A stretch of 64,000 nucleotides of DNA from Caenispirillum salinarum AK4 (GTDB taxonomy: Bacteria; Pseudomonadota; Alphaproteobacteria; Rhodospirillales; Rhodospirillaceae): contig NZ_ANHY01000006.1 in NCBI RefSeq assembly GCF_000315795.1, positions 1 to 64,000 of the forward strand, read 5' to 3'. The translations under genes were made by a program, and so were the position numbers. Within the stretch, counting starts at the first letter, position 1, and each line of letters begins with the position of its first letter. Under the pieces are notes generated by a model. That model saw only the letters and a program-made list of their open reading frames with translations. It had not been told where the DNA came from and did no database searches. This document shows positions 17,997 to 28,072 of this stretch, one piece after another.

Positions 17997-19640
17997 ATGT
18001 CTGGTTCCAGCCCTTATTCCCACGACCTGGACAAGAACGACGCCAACTTCGTCGCCCTGACGCCGATCCAGTTCCTGGAACGCGCCGCCCTCGTGTGGCC
18101 GGACCGCCCGGCGGTGGTCCACGGCGCGCGCCGCTACACCTGGAAGCAGACCATGGAGCGCGCCAAGCGACTGGGCTCGGCCCTGTCCAAGCGCGGTATC
18201 GGCCCCGGCGACACGGTCGCCGTGATGGCCGCCAACACGCCCGAGCTTTACGAGGCCCACTTCGGCGTCCCCATGACGGGCGCGGTCATCAATGCCCTGA
18301 ACATCCGCCTGGATGCCGAGGCGATCGCCTTCATTCTCGACCATGGCGAGGCGAAGTTCGTCATCACCGACCGCGAATTCAGCCGCACCATGAAGGAAGC
18401 GCTGGAGAAGCTGGGCCGCGACATCCCCGTCATCGACATCGACGACAGCGAGGCCGGCGACGTCGGCGACCTGATCGGTGAAAAGACCTACGAGGCCCTG
18501 CTGGAAGAGGGCGAGCCGGACTTCGCCTGGCGCTGGCCCAAGGACGAATGGGAGGCCATCGCGCTGAACTACACGTCCGGCACCACCGGCAATCCCAAGG
18601 GCGTCGTCTATCACCATCGCGGGGCCTACCTGAACGCCATGTCCAACGTGGTGACCTGGAGCATGCCGCCGCACGCCACGTATCTGTGGACGCTGCCCAT
18701 GTTCCACTGCAACGGCTGGTGCTTCCCGTGGACGCTGGCGATCATCGGCGGCACCTCGGTGTGCCTGCGCAAGGTGACGGCCAAGAACATCTTCGACGCC
18801 ATCGCCGACGAAAAGGTGACGCACTTCTGCGGCGCGCCCATCGTCATGGGCTTCATCGTGAACGCCAAGGACAGCGACAAGCGCGAATTCGACCAGAAGG
18901 TCAACGTCATGACCGCCGCCGCGCCGCCGCCGGCCAGCGTGCTGGAGCGGATGCAGCGCGAGGGCTTCAACGTCACCCACGTCTACGGCCTGACGGAAAC
19001 CTACGGCCCCGCCACCGTCTGCGCCTGGAAGGAAGAGTGGAACGACCTGCCCGTGGAGGAGCAGGCCGCCCGCAAGTCCCGCCAGGGCGTGCGCTACGTG
19101 GTGCAGGAAGGCCTGACGGTCATGGACCCCGAGACCATGCAGGAAACCCCGGCCGACGGCGAGACCATCGGCGAGGTGATGATGCGCGGCAACATCACCA
19201 TGAAGGGATACCTGAAGAACCCCAAGGCCAGCCAGGAAGCCTTCGCCGGCGGCTGGTTCCACACGGGCGACCTGGGCGTCATGCACGATGACGGCTACAT
19301 CCAGCTCAAGGACCGCTCCAAGGACATCATCATCTCGGGCGGCGAGAACATTTCGTCCATCGAGGTGGAGGGCGTGCTGCATAAGCACCCCGCCGTCAAC
19401 GCCGCCGCCGTCGTCGCCAAGCCCGACGACAAGTGGGGCGAGACGCCGCTGGCCTATGTGGAGCTGTGCGAGGGCCAGGCGGTCTCCGCCGAGGACCTGA
19501 TCGCCTTCTGCCGCGAACACCTGGCGCACTTCAAATGCCCGCGCGAGGTCCGCTTCGTGGAACTGCCGAAGACCTCCACCGGCAAGATCCAGAAGTTCGT
19601 CCTGCGCAGCATGGCCAAGGGCGGCCAGGCCGGGGCGTAA
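17997..19640 (+). CDS. AMP-forming acyl-CoA synthetase
   Basis: The 547-aa enzyme activates a carboxylic acid to its CoA thioester through an acyl-adenylate. Diagnostic motifs are the P-loop YTSGTTGNPKGVVYHHRG (about 197-214), VYGLTETYGP, WFHTGDLGVMHDDGYIQLKDR, ISGGENISSIEVE and the catalytic Lys in TSTGKIQKFVLR near the C-terminus. The length and the YLWTLPMFHCNGWCFPW segment match the medium-chain / methylmercaptopropionate CoA ligase (DmdB-like) branch. The actual substrate is not determined. Confidence 0.9.
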   Translation: MSGSSPYSHDLDKNDANFVALTPIQFLERAALVWPDRPAVVHGARRYTWKQTMERAKRLGSALSKRGIGPGDTVAVMAANTPELYEAHFGVPMTGAVINALNIRLDAEAIAFILDHGEAKFVITDREFSRTMKEALEKLGRDIPVIDIDDSEAGDVGDLIGEKTYEALLEEGEPDFAWRWPKDEWEAIALNYTSGTTGNPKGVVYHHRGAYLNAMSNVVTWSMPPHATYLWTLPMFHCNGWCFPWTLAIIGGTSVCLRKVTAKNIFDAIADEKVTHFCGAPIVMGFIVNAKDSDKREFDQKVNVMTAAAPPPASVLERMQREGFNVTHVYGLTETYGPATVCAWKEEWNDLPVEEQAARKSRQGVRYVVQEGLTVMDPETMQETPADGETIGEVMMRGNITMKGYLKNPKASQEAFAGGWFHTGDLGVMHDDGYIQLKDRSKDIIISGGENISSIEVEGVLHKHPAVNAAAVVAKPDDKWGETPLAYVELCEGQAVSAEDLIAFCREHLAHFKCPREVRFVELPKTSTGKIQKFVLRSMAKGGQAGA

Positions 19641-19642
19641 TT

Positions 19643-19691
19643 TTCCGGCTGCGCCGGAATGGTGATGCGAGGGAGGCCCGGCCTCCCTCGC
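19643..19691. repeat. Compound palindrome pair, reversed copy
   Basis: TTCCGGC-TGC-GCCGGAA (19643-19659) and GCGAGGGAGGC-CCG-GCCTCCCTCGC (19667-19691) lie just after the acyl-CoA synthetase stop in the opposite order to the other copies. The first hairpin may double as the gene's terminator. A degenerate third palindrome of the same kind lies at 20014-20041. Confidence 0.75.
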
Positions 19692-19805
19692 GCTCCCTCG
19701 GTTGGGGGAGGGGCGGGTTTGTTTGGAAGGCGCTCCCGTAGAGCCCGAAGATTAAGCGCCACCTTCGCGGGCGGCTGTATCAATCTGATTTTGAATGATA
19801 AACCG

Positions 19806-19914
19806 TCATTCCTGCGGAGGCGGGAATCCATCCGCCGTCGGTGACAGCCGCGCCCGCGCTACCGTGTCTTGTGTGTTTGACAGCGGATGTGGAGTCCTGC
19901 GTCCGCAGGAATGA
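19806..19914. repeat. 109-bp inverted-repeat element
   Basis: A 24-bp left arm (19806-19829, TCATTCCTGCGGAGG...) is matched by a 24-bp inverted right arm (19891-19914, ...TCCGCAGGAATGA) with about four mismatches. Sequences of the type 'GTCATTCC(C/T)GCG..GCGGGAATCC' are common extragenic palindromes in proteobacteria. It is a different family from the GCGAGGGAG elements. The rest of the gene-free stretch 19641-20047 holds nothing else I can identify. Confidence 0.7.
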
Positions 19915-20047
19915 CAGGCATTTTGCGTTTTAAAACAATAGCTTAACGTATCCGCCGCCTGAAGGAAAGCCGGGGCTCGCTCCGACGCCAACCATCCCCC
20001 TCACCGCGGGGAGCGCGAGGTGGCCGCGTCGGCTCCCTCGCACCCCT

Positions 20048-20962
20048 CTATCCTCCCGCCACCGCCGCTACGGCCACCTTGCGGCCGCTGCCGTCGGCCT
20101 TCAGCGTGAAGCCGAGGGTTTCGTACTGCGCGTCGAGCAAGGGTCCGGCGTATCTGTCCGCCTCCAGCCAGTGGCCGACGAAGCGGTCCACGTCCGCCGC
20201 CGTCACCCGGGTGCCGCAGCCGCCGCACCGGCCGACGGCGAGGAAGACGCGGCCGCCGCCCATCCAGCCGCCGACTTGAGGCGCCTGCAGGCTGCTCGGC
20301 GTGAAGGCGGAAAGGTCCTCGGGCACCTGGTCCGCCACGGCGGCCGAGAGGTCGGAGGCCAGCGTCAGGGGCTCCACGCCTTTCTCCCGCCGTGCCTCAT
20401 TGATGCGCTCCAGGGCCATGCGGGCGGCTTCCTCGGGCGTCAAGGGCGCCGCATCGGCTTCGGGTGCCGCAAGGCCCGGGCCGGCGAAGGTCTGTACCGC
20501 CACCAGGCCCTCGCGGTCGGGATCGGGCACCAGGGCGTAGCCGAAGCGGCGCACGCCCGGGTGCAGGATGTTCTCGCGGTGGCTTGGGCTGTCCATCCAG
20601 TCGCTGTGGAAGGAGCGGACGTGTTCCGCCGTCGGCGCGGGCCCGCAGCCGGCGCAGCGGCCGATGTTCTCCGCCACCATCTTGGCCTCGGTGCCACCCG
20701 CTTCCAGGTAGCGGTCCAGCGCCGTGCCGCCGCCGGGGGCGCGGTGGGCGAAATAGCCCTGGGCGGCCATGTCGGCGGCGTGGGCGCGGGCCGCCTCGTT
20801 CAGCGGCTCGGTCAGGGTCAGGGCGGGAAGGCTGTGGTCGGCGCGGCTGTCGTTGACCAGGTCCAGCGCCAAGGCGCGCAGGTCGGCGTCCGCCGCAAGG
20901 GCTGGGCCGGCGAGGACGGCGGACAGGGCGAGCACCGCCAGGGGGCGAAGAGGCATCATCAT
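20048..20962 (-). CDS. Secreted protein with two CAP (SCP/PR1-like) domains
   Basis: The 304-aa protein has a signal peptide (cleavage near ALA-AD, about residue 24) and a CAP domain with LVNDSRADHSLPALTL, MAAQGYFAHRAPGGGTA, ENIGRC, DWMDSPSHRENILHPGVRRFGYAL. After a linker a second, shorter CAP-like unit begins at about 176 (MALERINEARREKGVEPLTLA) and repeats the GRCGGCG and HWLEADRYAGPLL features but lacks the His and Glu residues of the first domain. GRCAGCG and GRCGGCG mark the duplication. It follows the EAL gene by 36 bp on the same strand. Function is unknown. Confidence 0.8.
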   Translation of the reverse strand: MMMPLRPLAVLALSAVLAGPALAADADLRALALDLVNDSRADHSLPALTLTEPLNEAARAHAADMAAQGYFAHRAPGGGTALDRYLEAGGTEAKMVAENIGRCAGCGPAPTAEHVRSFHSDWMDSPSHRENILHPGVRRFGYALVPDPDREGLVAVQTFAGPGLAAPEADAAPLTPEEAARMALERINEARREKGVEPLTLASDLSAAVADQVPEDLSAFTPSSLQAPQVGGWMGGGRVFLAVGRCGGCGTRVTAADVDRFVGHWLEADRYAGPLLDAQYETLGFTLKADGSGRKVAVAAVAGG

Positions 20963-20998
20963 GCCTGGAAAGACGCGCGAACCGCGGCTGCGGCTGCC

Positions 20999-22669
20999 CT
21001 AGCCGGCGGTGACGACGCGCTGGCTGGAGCGCCCGGGCTGGCCGCTCAGGCTGAACTTGGACACGTCCTGCGCCGGCTTGCCGAAGAACCACCCCTGGCC
21101 GTAGCCGATGCCCAGCTCGCGCAGCAGCCACATGGTGTCGGCGTCTTCCACCATTTCGCCGATGCACTGCATGCCCAGGTCGCGGCACAGGCCCGAGATG
21201 GCCCGCAGGAAGGGCCGGCCGTGGCGGGTGTGGAAGGCATCGCGGATGTAGCTGCCGTCGATCTTGACGTAGTCCACCTCCAGCGCCTTCAGGTAGGGGA
21301 AGGCGGCCGCGCCGGCGCCGAAGTCGTCGATGCACACCCCGCAGCCCATGGAGCGGAACTTGCGGATCACCTGGTTGGCGCGCGGCAGGTCGGTCATTTC
21401 GTGGCTTTCGGTGACCTCGAACAGCAGGCGCGGCAGCAGGTGTTCGTGTTCCTTCATCATCTTGAACAGGTCGGCGATGAAGGCGTTGCTCTGCATCGAC
21501 CGGCCCGACAGGTTCACGGCCAGCCGGGCGCCCGAGCGGATGCCCCGGTTGGTGGTGAGGATGGAAAAGGCCTTCTTCATCACGGCCATGTCCATTTCCT
21601 CCACCACGCCGAACTCCTCGGCAAATCCGATCAGGCGGGCGGGCGGGATGAGCTTTTCGCCGTTGTTGATCCGGGCGAGCGCCTCGTAGTGGTGCACCTG
21701 CCAGCTGGCGATGTCGACAATGGGCTGGAACACCAGCGCCAGGTTCTCGCCGCCCACCGCGCGCCGGAAGGTGGCGACCTTGCCGAGCGTTTCCTCCATG
21801 GCCTGCTTGTAGCCCGCCGACAGGGAATCCAGTTCCAGGTCGGCGCCCTGCTTGGCGAAGGAGTTCATGGTGTAGACCAGCGCCTTGGACAGGTCGTCCT
21901 CGGACAGCTCGTCGGCGTCGATGGCCACCGTGGCCGCGTTGATCTCCAGCGGCTTGGCGGCCGGGTCGAAGACCGAGAGCATGTCGTTGAGCTTCTGGCT
22001 GATCTCGTCGCCGTTCAACGCGCCGTCGTGCAGCACGCCGACCGACCCGTCCTCCAGGCGACCGACGCCGTCGCCGTCCACCGACCAGGCCCGCAGGTAG
22101 TCCATGACCGAGCCCATGAACTGCTCGGCCCGTTCCGCCGGCAGGCTGTCGGCAAGCTTGTCGGGGGTCAGGTCCAGCAGGGTGAGTTGGCTGTCGTCGG
22201 CCGAGCCGCCGCGAATTTTTTCCGACAGTCGGTGGGCGAAATCCTCCACCGAGACCGTCTCGCTCACGTCCTCCTCGGGCTCCAGCGCCTCGCGGCCCCG
22301 CAGGGGCGACAGGGCCAGATAGGTGGCGTTGGGGGTCTCGGGCAGGATGATGGCCGATACCGTCAGGCGGCGCTCATTCCCCTCGGGCGGCTTGAAGCGC
22401 AGGGGAATGCGGTCCAGGCGGCCGGTGCGGCGCAGGCGGACCATCATCTCGTCGAACGTCAGGATGTCGCGGTCGCCGATCAGGTCGTGGATCGGGGTTC
22501 TGCGCAGGGTCTTGGCGTCGCATCCGAGCACGGAGTCGACCGTGCCGGCGCAGTAGCAGATGACGCCGTCGGAATCCAGTTCCACCAGAACGTCATTGCC
22601 GGCAAAGGCGAAGGCGATAAATCGAGATCGCTGGGCCTTGAGCCGTTCGATCTCTTCATTGGTCGTCAT
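20999..22669 (-). CDS. PAS-EAL cyclic-di-GMP phosphodiesterase-like protein
   Basis: The 556-aa cytosolic protein begins with a PAS domain (about 15-125: AFAGNDVLVELDSDGVICYCAG). The middle (about 165-290) carries GRLEDGSVGVLHDG where a GGDEF motif would sit, suggesting a decayed cyclase domain. The C-terminal EAL domain retains QPIVDI, HYEALARIN, NLSGRS, FEVTES, DDFGAGAAAF, VKIDGSYI, GEMVED and the GYGQGWFFGKP end, so the catalytic residues appear intact. The start at 22669 is chosen because AGGGGGA lies six bases upstream. Tandem with the CAP-protein gene. Confidence 0.85.
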   Translation of the reverse strand: MTTNEEIERLKAQRSRFIAFAFAGNDVLVELDSDGVICYCAGTVDSVLGCDAKTLRRTPIHDLIGDRDILTFDEMMVRLRRTGRLDRIPLRFKPPEGNERRLTVSAIILPETPNATYLALSPLRGREALEPEEDVSETVSVEDFAHRLSEKIRGGSADDSQLTLLDLTPDKLADSLPAERAEQFMGSVMDYLRAWSVDGDGVGRLEDGSVGVLHDGALNGDEISQKLNDMLSVFDPAAKPLEINAATVAIDADELSEDDLSKALVYTMNSFAKQGADLELDSLSAGYKQAMEETLGKVATFRRAVGGENLALVFQPIVDIASWQVHHYEALARINNGEKLIPPARLIGFAEEFGVVEEMDMAVMKKAFSILTTNRGIRSGARLAVNLSGRSMQSNAFIADLFKMMKEHEHLLPRLLFEVTESHEMTDLPRANQVIRKFRSMGCGVCIDDFGAGAAAFPYLKALEVDYVKIDGSYIRDAFHTRHGRPFLRAISGLCRDLGMQCIGEMVEDADTMWLLRELGIGYGQGWFFGKPAQDVSKFSLSGQPGRSSQRVVTAG

Positions 22670-22757
22670 CCGAAGTCCCCCTGCCCGGGTCTGCCGGACC
22701 CACGCTGGTCCCCCCGGCATCCCGTTTTGCTGCGCTTATTAATGGAACTGTGTTGGG

Positions 22758-22831
22758 TTTCCGGCCAAAAGGCAAGCCCGACGCCCAAATGGCGCAGGCA
22801 TAGGACTTTCGGCCGAAAAAAAGGTAAGCCC
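22758..22831. repeat. Imperfect direct repeat and TTTCGGCCGAAA palindrome upstream of the EAL gene
   Basis: Two copies of a T3-C-(C)GGCC-A-rich-AAGG(C/T)AAGCCC pattern start at 22758 and 22807. The second contains the perfect 12-bp palindrome TTTCGGCCGAAA (22807-22818). The ~390-bp space between the EAL gene and nifA therefore holds candidate binding sites, but no known consensus. Confidence 0.4.
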
Positions 22832-22927
22832 TTCATCTCAAATGAAAATGCTTAAACGGGTTATGGCGCTGACGGGGAACCTGGGGTTGTTCCGAGGGCG
22901 TCTTGGCGGGGAGCGCTGATCCGTTCA

Positions 22928-22945
22928 AACCACGATCATATGGTT
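22928..22945. promoter_or_regulatory. Inverted repeat AACCA-N8-TGGTT upstream of nifA
   Basis: A perfect 5-bp inverted repeat with an 8-bp spacer lies about 55-75 bp before the likely nifA promoter. Its spacing suits a dimeric regulator. It does not match the FNR/FixK anaerobox. Confidence 0.35.
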
Positions 22946-22983
22946 GTGAAACTATTTTCGGCGCAACCGCATTCACTGTCTGG

Positions 22984-23013
22984 TTGCTGCGATGCAGCGT
23001 CGTCCCCTATACT
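22984..23013 (+). promoter_or_regulatory. Possible sigma-70 promoter of nifA
   Basis: TTGCTG (22984-22989) and TATACT (23008-23013) are 18 bp apart. The -10 box matches five of six consensus bases. Transcription would begin about 40 bp before the nifA start codon. Confidence 0.4.
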
Positions 23014-23056
23014 TCCGTCGGAGTGGGGTTGGGTTCACCGAATGGAGGGTGAACTG

Positions 23057-24817
<1,761 letters not shown>

Positions 24818-24840
24818 CCGCCTGCTTCCGCGCGCATCCG

Positions 24841-24865
24841 ACGGCCGGACCACGTGTCCGGCCGT
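24841..24865 (+). terminator. nifA terminator
   Basis: ACGGCCGGAC-CACGT-GTCCGGCCGT is a perfect 10-bp stem 23 bp after the nifA stop, followed by a short TTT. It separates nifA from the NifA-driven nifB promoter. Confidence 0.75.
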
Positions 24866-24897
24866 TTGCGTTGGCAGGGGCGAAGCGATGTCGCGCT

Positions 24898-24913
24898 TGT
24901 CGGGGTTGCGACA
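24898..24913 (+). promoter_or_regulatory. NifA upstream activator sequence 1
   Basis: TGT-CGGGGTTGCG-ACA is an exact TGT-N10-ACA NifA site, centred about 100 bp before the predicted nifB transcription start. Confidence 0.85.
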
Positions 24914-24917
24914 GCGG

Positions 24918-24933
24918 TGTCATGGGTGCGACA
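24918..24933 (+). promoter_or_regulatory. NifA upstream activator sequence 2
   Basis: TGT-CATGGGTGCG-ACA is a second exact TGT-N10-ACA site exactly 20 bp downstream of the first, so both lie on nearly the same face of the helix. It is about 80 bp from the predicted start point, the usual range. Confidence 0.85.
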
Positions 24934-24978
24934 CACGACATCGCTCCAACAACTCATAAAAAACAGCCACTTACAGAC

Positions 24979-24993
24979 TGGCACGGGCCTTGC
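24979..24993 (+). promoter_or_regulatory. Sigma-54 (-24/-12) promoter of the nifB operon
   Basis: TGGCAC-N5-TTGC matches the sigma-54 consensus perfectly. Transcription should begin near 25005, about 32 bp before the nifB GTG. An A-rich stretch (24956-24964) between the activator sites and the promoter would ease DNA bending, but I see no exact IHF consensus. Confidence 0.93.
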
Positions 24994-25036
24994 TGAGGAG
25001 GTGGGCGAACGCCAACCCACTCCGAGGAGGCCGCCC

Positions 25037-26533
25037 GTGAGCCAGGTTATCTCGTTGGACAGCATCGCCAAGGCGCCGGAAAGCGCCGAGACCATGCGCC
25101 AGGACCTTGCCAAGGGCGGCTGCACGTCGTCTTCCTGTGGCTCGTCCGACGGCCCGGCCGACATGCCGGCCGAGATCTGGGAAAAGATCAAGGATCATCC
25201 CTGCTACAGCGAGGAAGCCCACCACTACTTCGCGCGGATGCACGTGGCCGTCGCACCGGCCTGCAACATCCAGTGCAACTACTGCAACCGCAAGTACGAC
25301 TGCGCCAACGAAAGCCGTCCGGGCGTGGTGTCCGAGCGATTGACGCCCGAGCAGGCGGCGCGCAAGGTCATCGCGGTCGCCAACGAGGTGCCGCAGCTGT
25401 CCGTGCTGGGCATCGCCGGTCCGGGCGACAGCCTCTATGACTGGAAGAAGACCTTCGAGACCTTCGAACTGGTCGAGACGCAGCTTCCCGACATCAAGTT
25501 CTGCATCTCCACCAACGGCCTGGCCCTGCCGGACCACGTGGAGGAGATCGCGCGGCACAACATCGACCACGTGACCATCACCATCAACATGGTCGACCCC
25601 GAGATCGGCGCGAAGATCTATCCGTGGATCTTCTTCGACAAGCGCCGCATCCATGGGGTGGAGGCCGCCCGCATCCTGCACGAACGCCAGATGCAGGGCC
25701 TGGAAATGCTGACCGAGCGCGGCATCCTGGTGAAGGTCAACTCGGTCATGATCCCCGGCATCAACGACGAGCACCTGAAGGTGGTCAACGCCGAGGTCAA
25801 GAAGCGCGGGGCCTTCCTGCACAACATCATGCCGCTGATTTCCGCGCCCGAGCACGGCACGCACTTCGGCCTGACCGGCCAACGGGGTCCCACGGCGGCG
25901 GAGTTGAAGGCGCTCCAGGACGACCTGGCCGACGGCGCCAACCTCATGCGCCACTGCCGCCAGTGCCGCGCCGACGCGGTCGGCCTGCTGGGCGAGGATC
26001 GCGGCCAGGAGTTCACGCTGGACAAGATCGGAGAGGCGGTCGCCTACGACCCGGAGAAGCGCCGCCTCTATCGCGAGGTGGTGGAGGCCGAGCGCGCCGA
26101 CCACCAGAAGGCCCGCGCCGCCGCCGAGGATGCCCTGGCCCACGCCGTCGACACTGGCGCGGACGCCGCGCCCATGCTGGTGGCGGTCACCACCAAGGGC
26201 GGCGGACGCCTCAACCAGCACTTCGGCCACGCCACCGAGTTCCAGGTCTACGAGGTGGACTGCGACGGCGTGCGCTTCGTCGGCCACCGCCGGGCGGACA
26301 ACTACTGCCTGGGCGGCTTCGGCGAGGACGATCGGCTGGAGACCATCATCGGCGCGCTGGACGGCGTGACGGCGGTGCTGACCGCCAAGATCGGCGACTG
26401 CCCGCGCGAGCGGCTGGAGGAGGCCGGGATCGTCGTCTCCGACGCCTATGCCTACGAGTACATCGAGTCCTCCATCGGCGCCTACTACACCGCTTCGGTG
26501 GGGTCGGTGGATGCCGGGCGGGCCAGCGCCTGA
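25037..26533 (+). CDS. nifB: NifB, nitrogenase iron-molybdenum cofactor biosynthesis radical SAM protein
   Basis: The 498-aa enzyme fuses Fe-S clusters and inserts the central carbide to make NifB-co, the FeMo-cofactor precursor. The radical SAM motif ACNIQCNYC (C-x3-C-x2-C) is preceded by the usual N-terminal CTSSSCG and [25 protein letters not shown] supplies further cluster cysteines. From about residue 375 there is a NifX/NafY-like C-terminal domain ([20 protein letters not shown]). The start is the GTG at 25037 with GAGGAGG upstream; an in-frame extension of 61 codons would run through the promoter and is rejected. Confidence 0.97.
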   Translation: MSQVISLDSIAKAPESAETMRQDLAKGGCTSSSCGSSDGPADMPAEIWEKIKDHPCYSEEAHHYFARMHVAVAPACNIQCNYCNRKYDCANESRPGVVSERLTPEQAARKVIAVANEVPQLSVLGIAGPGDSLYDWKKTFETFELVETQLPDIKFCISTNGLALPDHVEEIARHNIDHVTITINMVDPEIGAKIYPWIFFDKRRIHGVEAARILHERQMQGLEMLTERGILVKVNSVMIPGINDEHLKVVNAEVKKRGAFLHNIMPLISAPEHGTHFGLTGQRGPTAAELKALQDDLADGANLMRHCRQCRADAVGLLGEDRGQEFTLDKIGEAVAYDPEKRRLYREVVEAERADHQKARAAAEDALAHAVDTGADAAPMLVAVTTKGGGRLNQHFGHATEFQVYEVDCDGVRFVGHRRADNYCLGGFGEDDRLETIIGALDGVTAVLTAKIGDCPRERLEEAGIVVSDAYAYEYIESSIGAYYTASVGSVDAGRASA

Positions 26534-26594
26534 CCGGCGCACAGGTCCGCTTCCACAGTACCCGCGTCCGTGGAACGATAAGGGAGTTTTCTCA

Positions 26595-26786
26595 ATGGCT
26601 TACCAGATCATTCAGTCGCAGTGCTCCGTGTGCGGGGCGTGCGAGTTCGAGTGTCCCAACGGGGCGATCAAGATGAAGGGTGACACCTACATCATCGACG
26701 CAGCCAAGTGCACCGAGTGCGAGGACCAGGGGTCCCCGCAGTGTGCCTCGGTTTGCCCGGTCGACGGCACCTGCGTGCCGGCGTAA
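26595..26786 (+). CDS. fdxN: Nif-associated 2[4Fe-4S] ferredoxin
   Basis: This 63-aa ferredoxin has two cluster motifs: [11 protein letters not shown] (C-x2-C-x2-C-x3-C) and [16 protein letters not shown] (C-x2-C-x7-C-x3-C). The enlarged second motif is typical of ferredoxins encoded beside nifB. It probably supplies electrons to NifB or nitrogenase. AAGGGAG lies about ten bases before the ATG, and the gene follows nifB by 61 bp. Confidence 0.94.
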   Translation: MAYQIIQSQCSVCGACEFECPNGAIKMKGDTYIIDAAKCTECEDQGSPQCASVCPVDGTCVPA

Positions 26787-26892
26787 CGGGCGACGGGCGC
26801 GGCGGCGGCCTCTGGGGGCCTTGTGCCGCCGCCGCTGCCCGGTCTTCTCCGACACCGGAGACACGAGACACGGGCGTAGAGGGGCTGAAACC

Positions 26893-27804
26893 ATGTCGGC
26901 CACGGACCAGGAAAACAAGCACACGGCGCCGGACGCCCGCGCCCGCCTGCGGCCCGGCGAACCGTCCGAGGCGTTGGACTGGCTGGGAAGTCCGGTGGAT
27001 TGCGCGACCTGTGCCTGGCGCGAGGGCATCCGGGCGCAAGGCCTCTGCAAGCCGATGGTGGCCTGTGTCCACGACCGCTACGCCAAGCGGATCGAGCGCT
27101 TTCTCGACACCAATCCCGAGGCCTCCGACGCCGTTCTCGCCCACCCGTATTTCGAGGTGCGCGCCATTGCCACCAAGCATGCCAGCATCTTCCGCCTGCC
27201 GGCCCTGCTCAACGATCCCGACCCCGAGGTGCGGGCGGGCGCGGTGATGCGGCTTCCGGCGCGCCAGGGCATGCGGCTGCGCACCGATCCCGACCGCAAG
27301 GTCCGCGTGGCCGTCGCCGCCCGGCTGACCGGCCCGGACCTGGTGCCGCTGAGCACCGACGATGATTACTACGTCCGCATGGTCGTCGCGCGCCGCCTGC
27401 CGCACGACATGCTGCCGCTCATGATGCACGACCCCGAGGCCGAGGTGCGCCGCGCCGTTGCCCGGCGTATCGGCGAGGAATGGCTCATGGCCATGGCTTG
27501 GGACGTCGACCCGCTGGTGCGCCTGGACGTGGCGCGCCGGCTGTCGGCCCAGCAGCTCGCGGTGCTGATCGAAGACCCGGACATGCGCGTGCGCCACGCC
27601 GTGGCCGAGCGCATCGATCCCCGCCATCTGTCCGCCCTGGCCGCCGACGACGACCCCTTGGTGGCAGAAATGGCGCGTGACCGCCTGCAGCGCCTCGATC
27701 GCGAGGCGGACGGGACGGTCGCCGCCGCCGCCCCTCCCGCGACCGGCATCGTGCTGGCCGTGGACGCATCCCGCCCCGGCAATGGAGGTTCCCCCGATGC
27801 GTGA
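26893..27804 (+). CDS. 4Fe-4S leucine-rich-repeat-variant (LRV) protein
   Basis: The 303-aa protein has an N-terminal four-cysteine cluster motif (C37, C40, C52, C58; C-x2-C-x11-C-x5-C) followed by about eight helical LRV repeats of roughly 24 residues, recognisable by recurring 'DPxxxVRxAVARRL'-like units (about 80-270). This matches the LRV protein first described in the Azotobacter nif region. Its role is unknown; a scaffold or protective Fe-S function in cofactor assembly is a guess. Its last codons overlap the nifZ start by eight bases, implying translational coupling. Confidence 0.88.
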   Translation: MSATDQENKHTAPDARARLRPGEPSEALDWLGSPVDCATCAWREGIRAQGLCKPMVACVHDRYAKRIERFLDTNPEASDAVLAHPYFEVRAIATKHASIFRLPALLNDPDPEVRAGAVMRLPARQGMRLRTDPDRKVRVAVAARLTGPDLVPLSTDDDYYVRMVVARRLPHDMLPLMMHDPEAEVRRAVARRIGEEWLMAMAWDVDPLVRLDVARRLSAQQLAVLIEDPDMRVRHAVAERIDPRHLSALAADDDPLVAEMARDRLQRLDREADGTVAAAAPPATGIVLAVDASRPGNGGSPDA

Positions 27805-28072
27805 TCCCGACGAAATCGAAATCTACAACGACCCGGTGTTCGAGTACGGCGTGAAGGTCGTCTCGCGCAAGAACGTGCGCAACGACGGCACCTTCCCCGG
27901 CAAGGACATCGGCGAGGTTCTGGTGAAGAAGGGGGACGTCGGGTACGTCCACTCCATCGGCACCTTCCTGCAGCGCTACTACATCTACGGCGTCGACTGG
28001 ATTGACCGCGGTTACGTCGTCGGCATGCGCGTGCACGAACTGGACGAAGTGAAAGAGGAGGCTGCGCAATGA
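27797..28072 (+). CDS. nifZ: NifZ
   Basis: The 91-aa protein matches NifZ by GVKVVSRKNVRNDGTFPGKD, VLVKKGDVGYVHSIGTFLQ and YYIYGVDWIDRGYVVGMR. NifZ assists maturation of the second P-cluster of the MoFe protein. The ATG at 27797 lies inside the end of the LRV gene and its stop overlaps the nifT start (ATGA). Confidence 0.94.
   Translation: MRDPDEIEIYNDPVFEYGVKVVSRKNVRNDGTFPGKDIGEVLVKKGDVGYVHSIGTFLQRYYIYGVDWIDRGYVVGMRVHELDEVKEEAAQ

Noticed and set aside
16629-19529. 966-aa minus-strand open frame spanning the MFS and acyl-CoA synthetase genes
   Set aside because: It crosses a divergent promoter and overlaps two well-supported genes out of frame.
22981-22995. Sigma-54-like GG-N10-GC upstream of nifA
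   Set aside because: Only the GG and GC dinucleotides match; CAC and TTGC are missing and no NifA site is nearby, so a sigma-70 promoter is a better reading.
24854-25036. 61-codon N-terminal extension of NifB
   Set aside because: It runs through the NifA sites and the sigma-54 promoter; the GTG at 25037 has a strong ribosome site.
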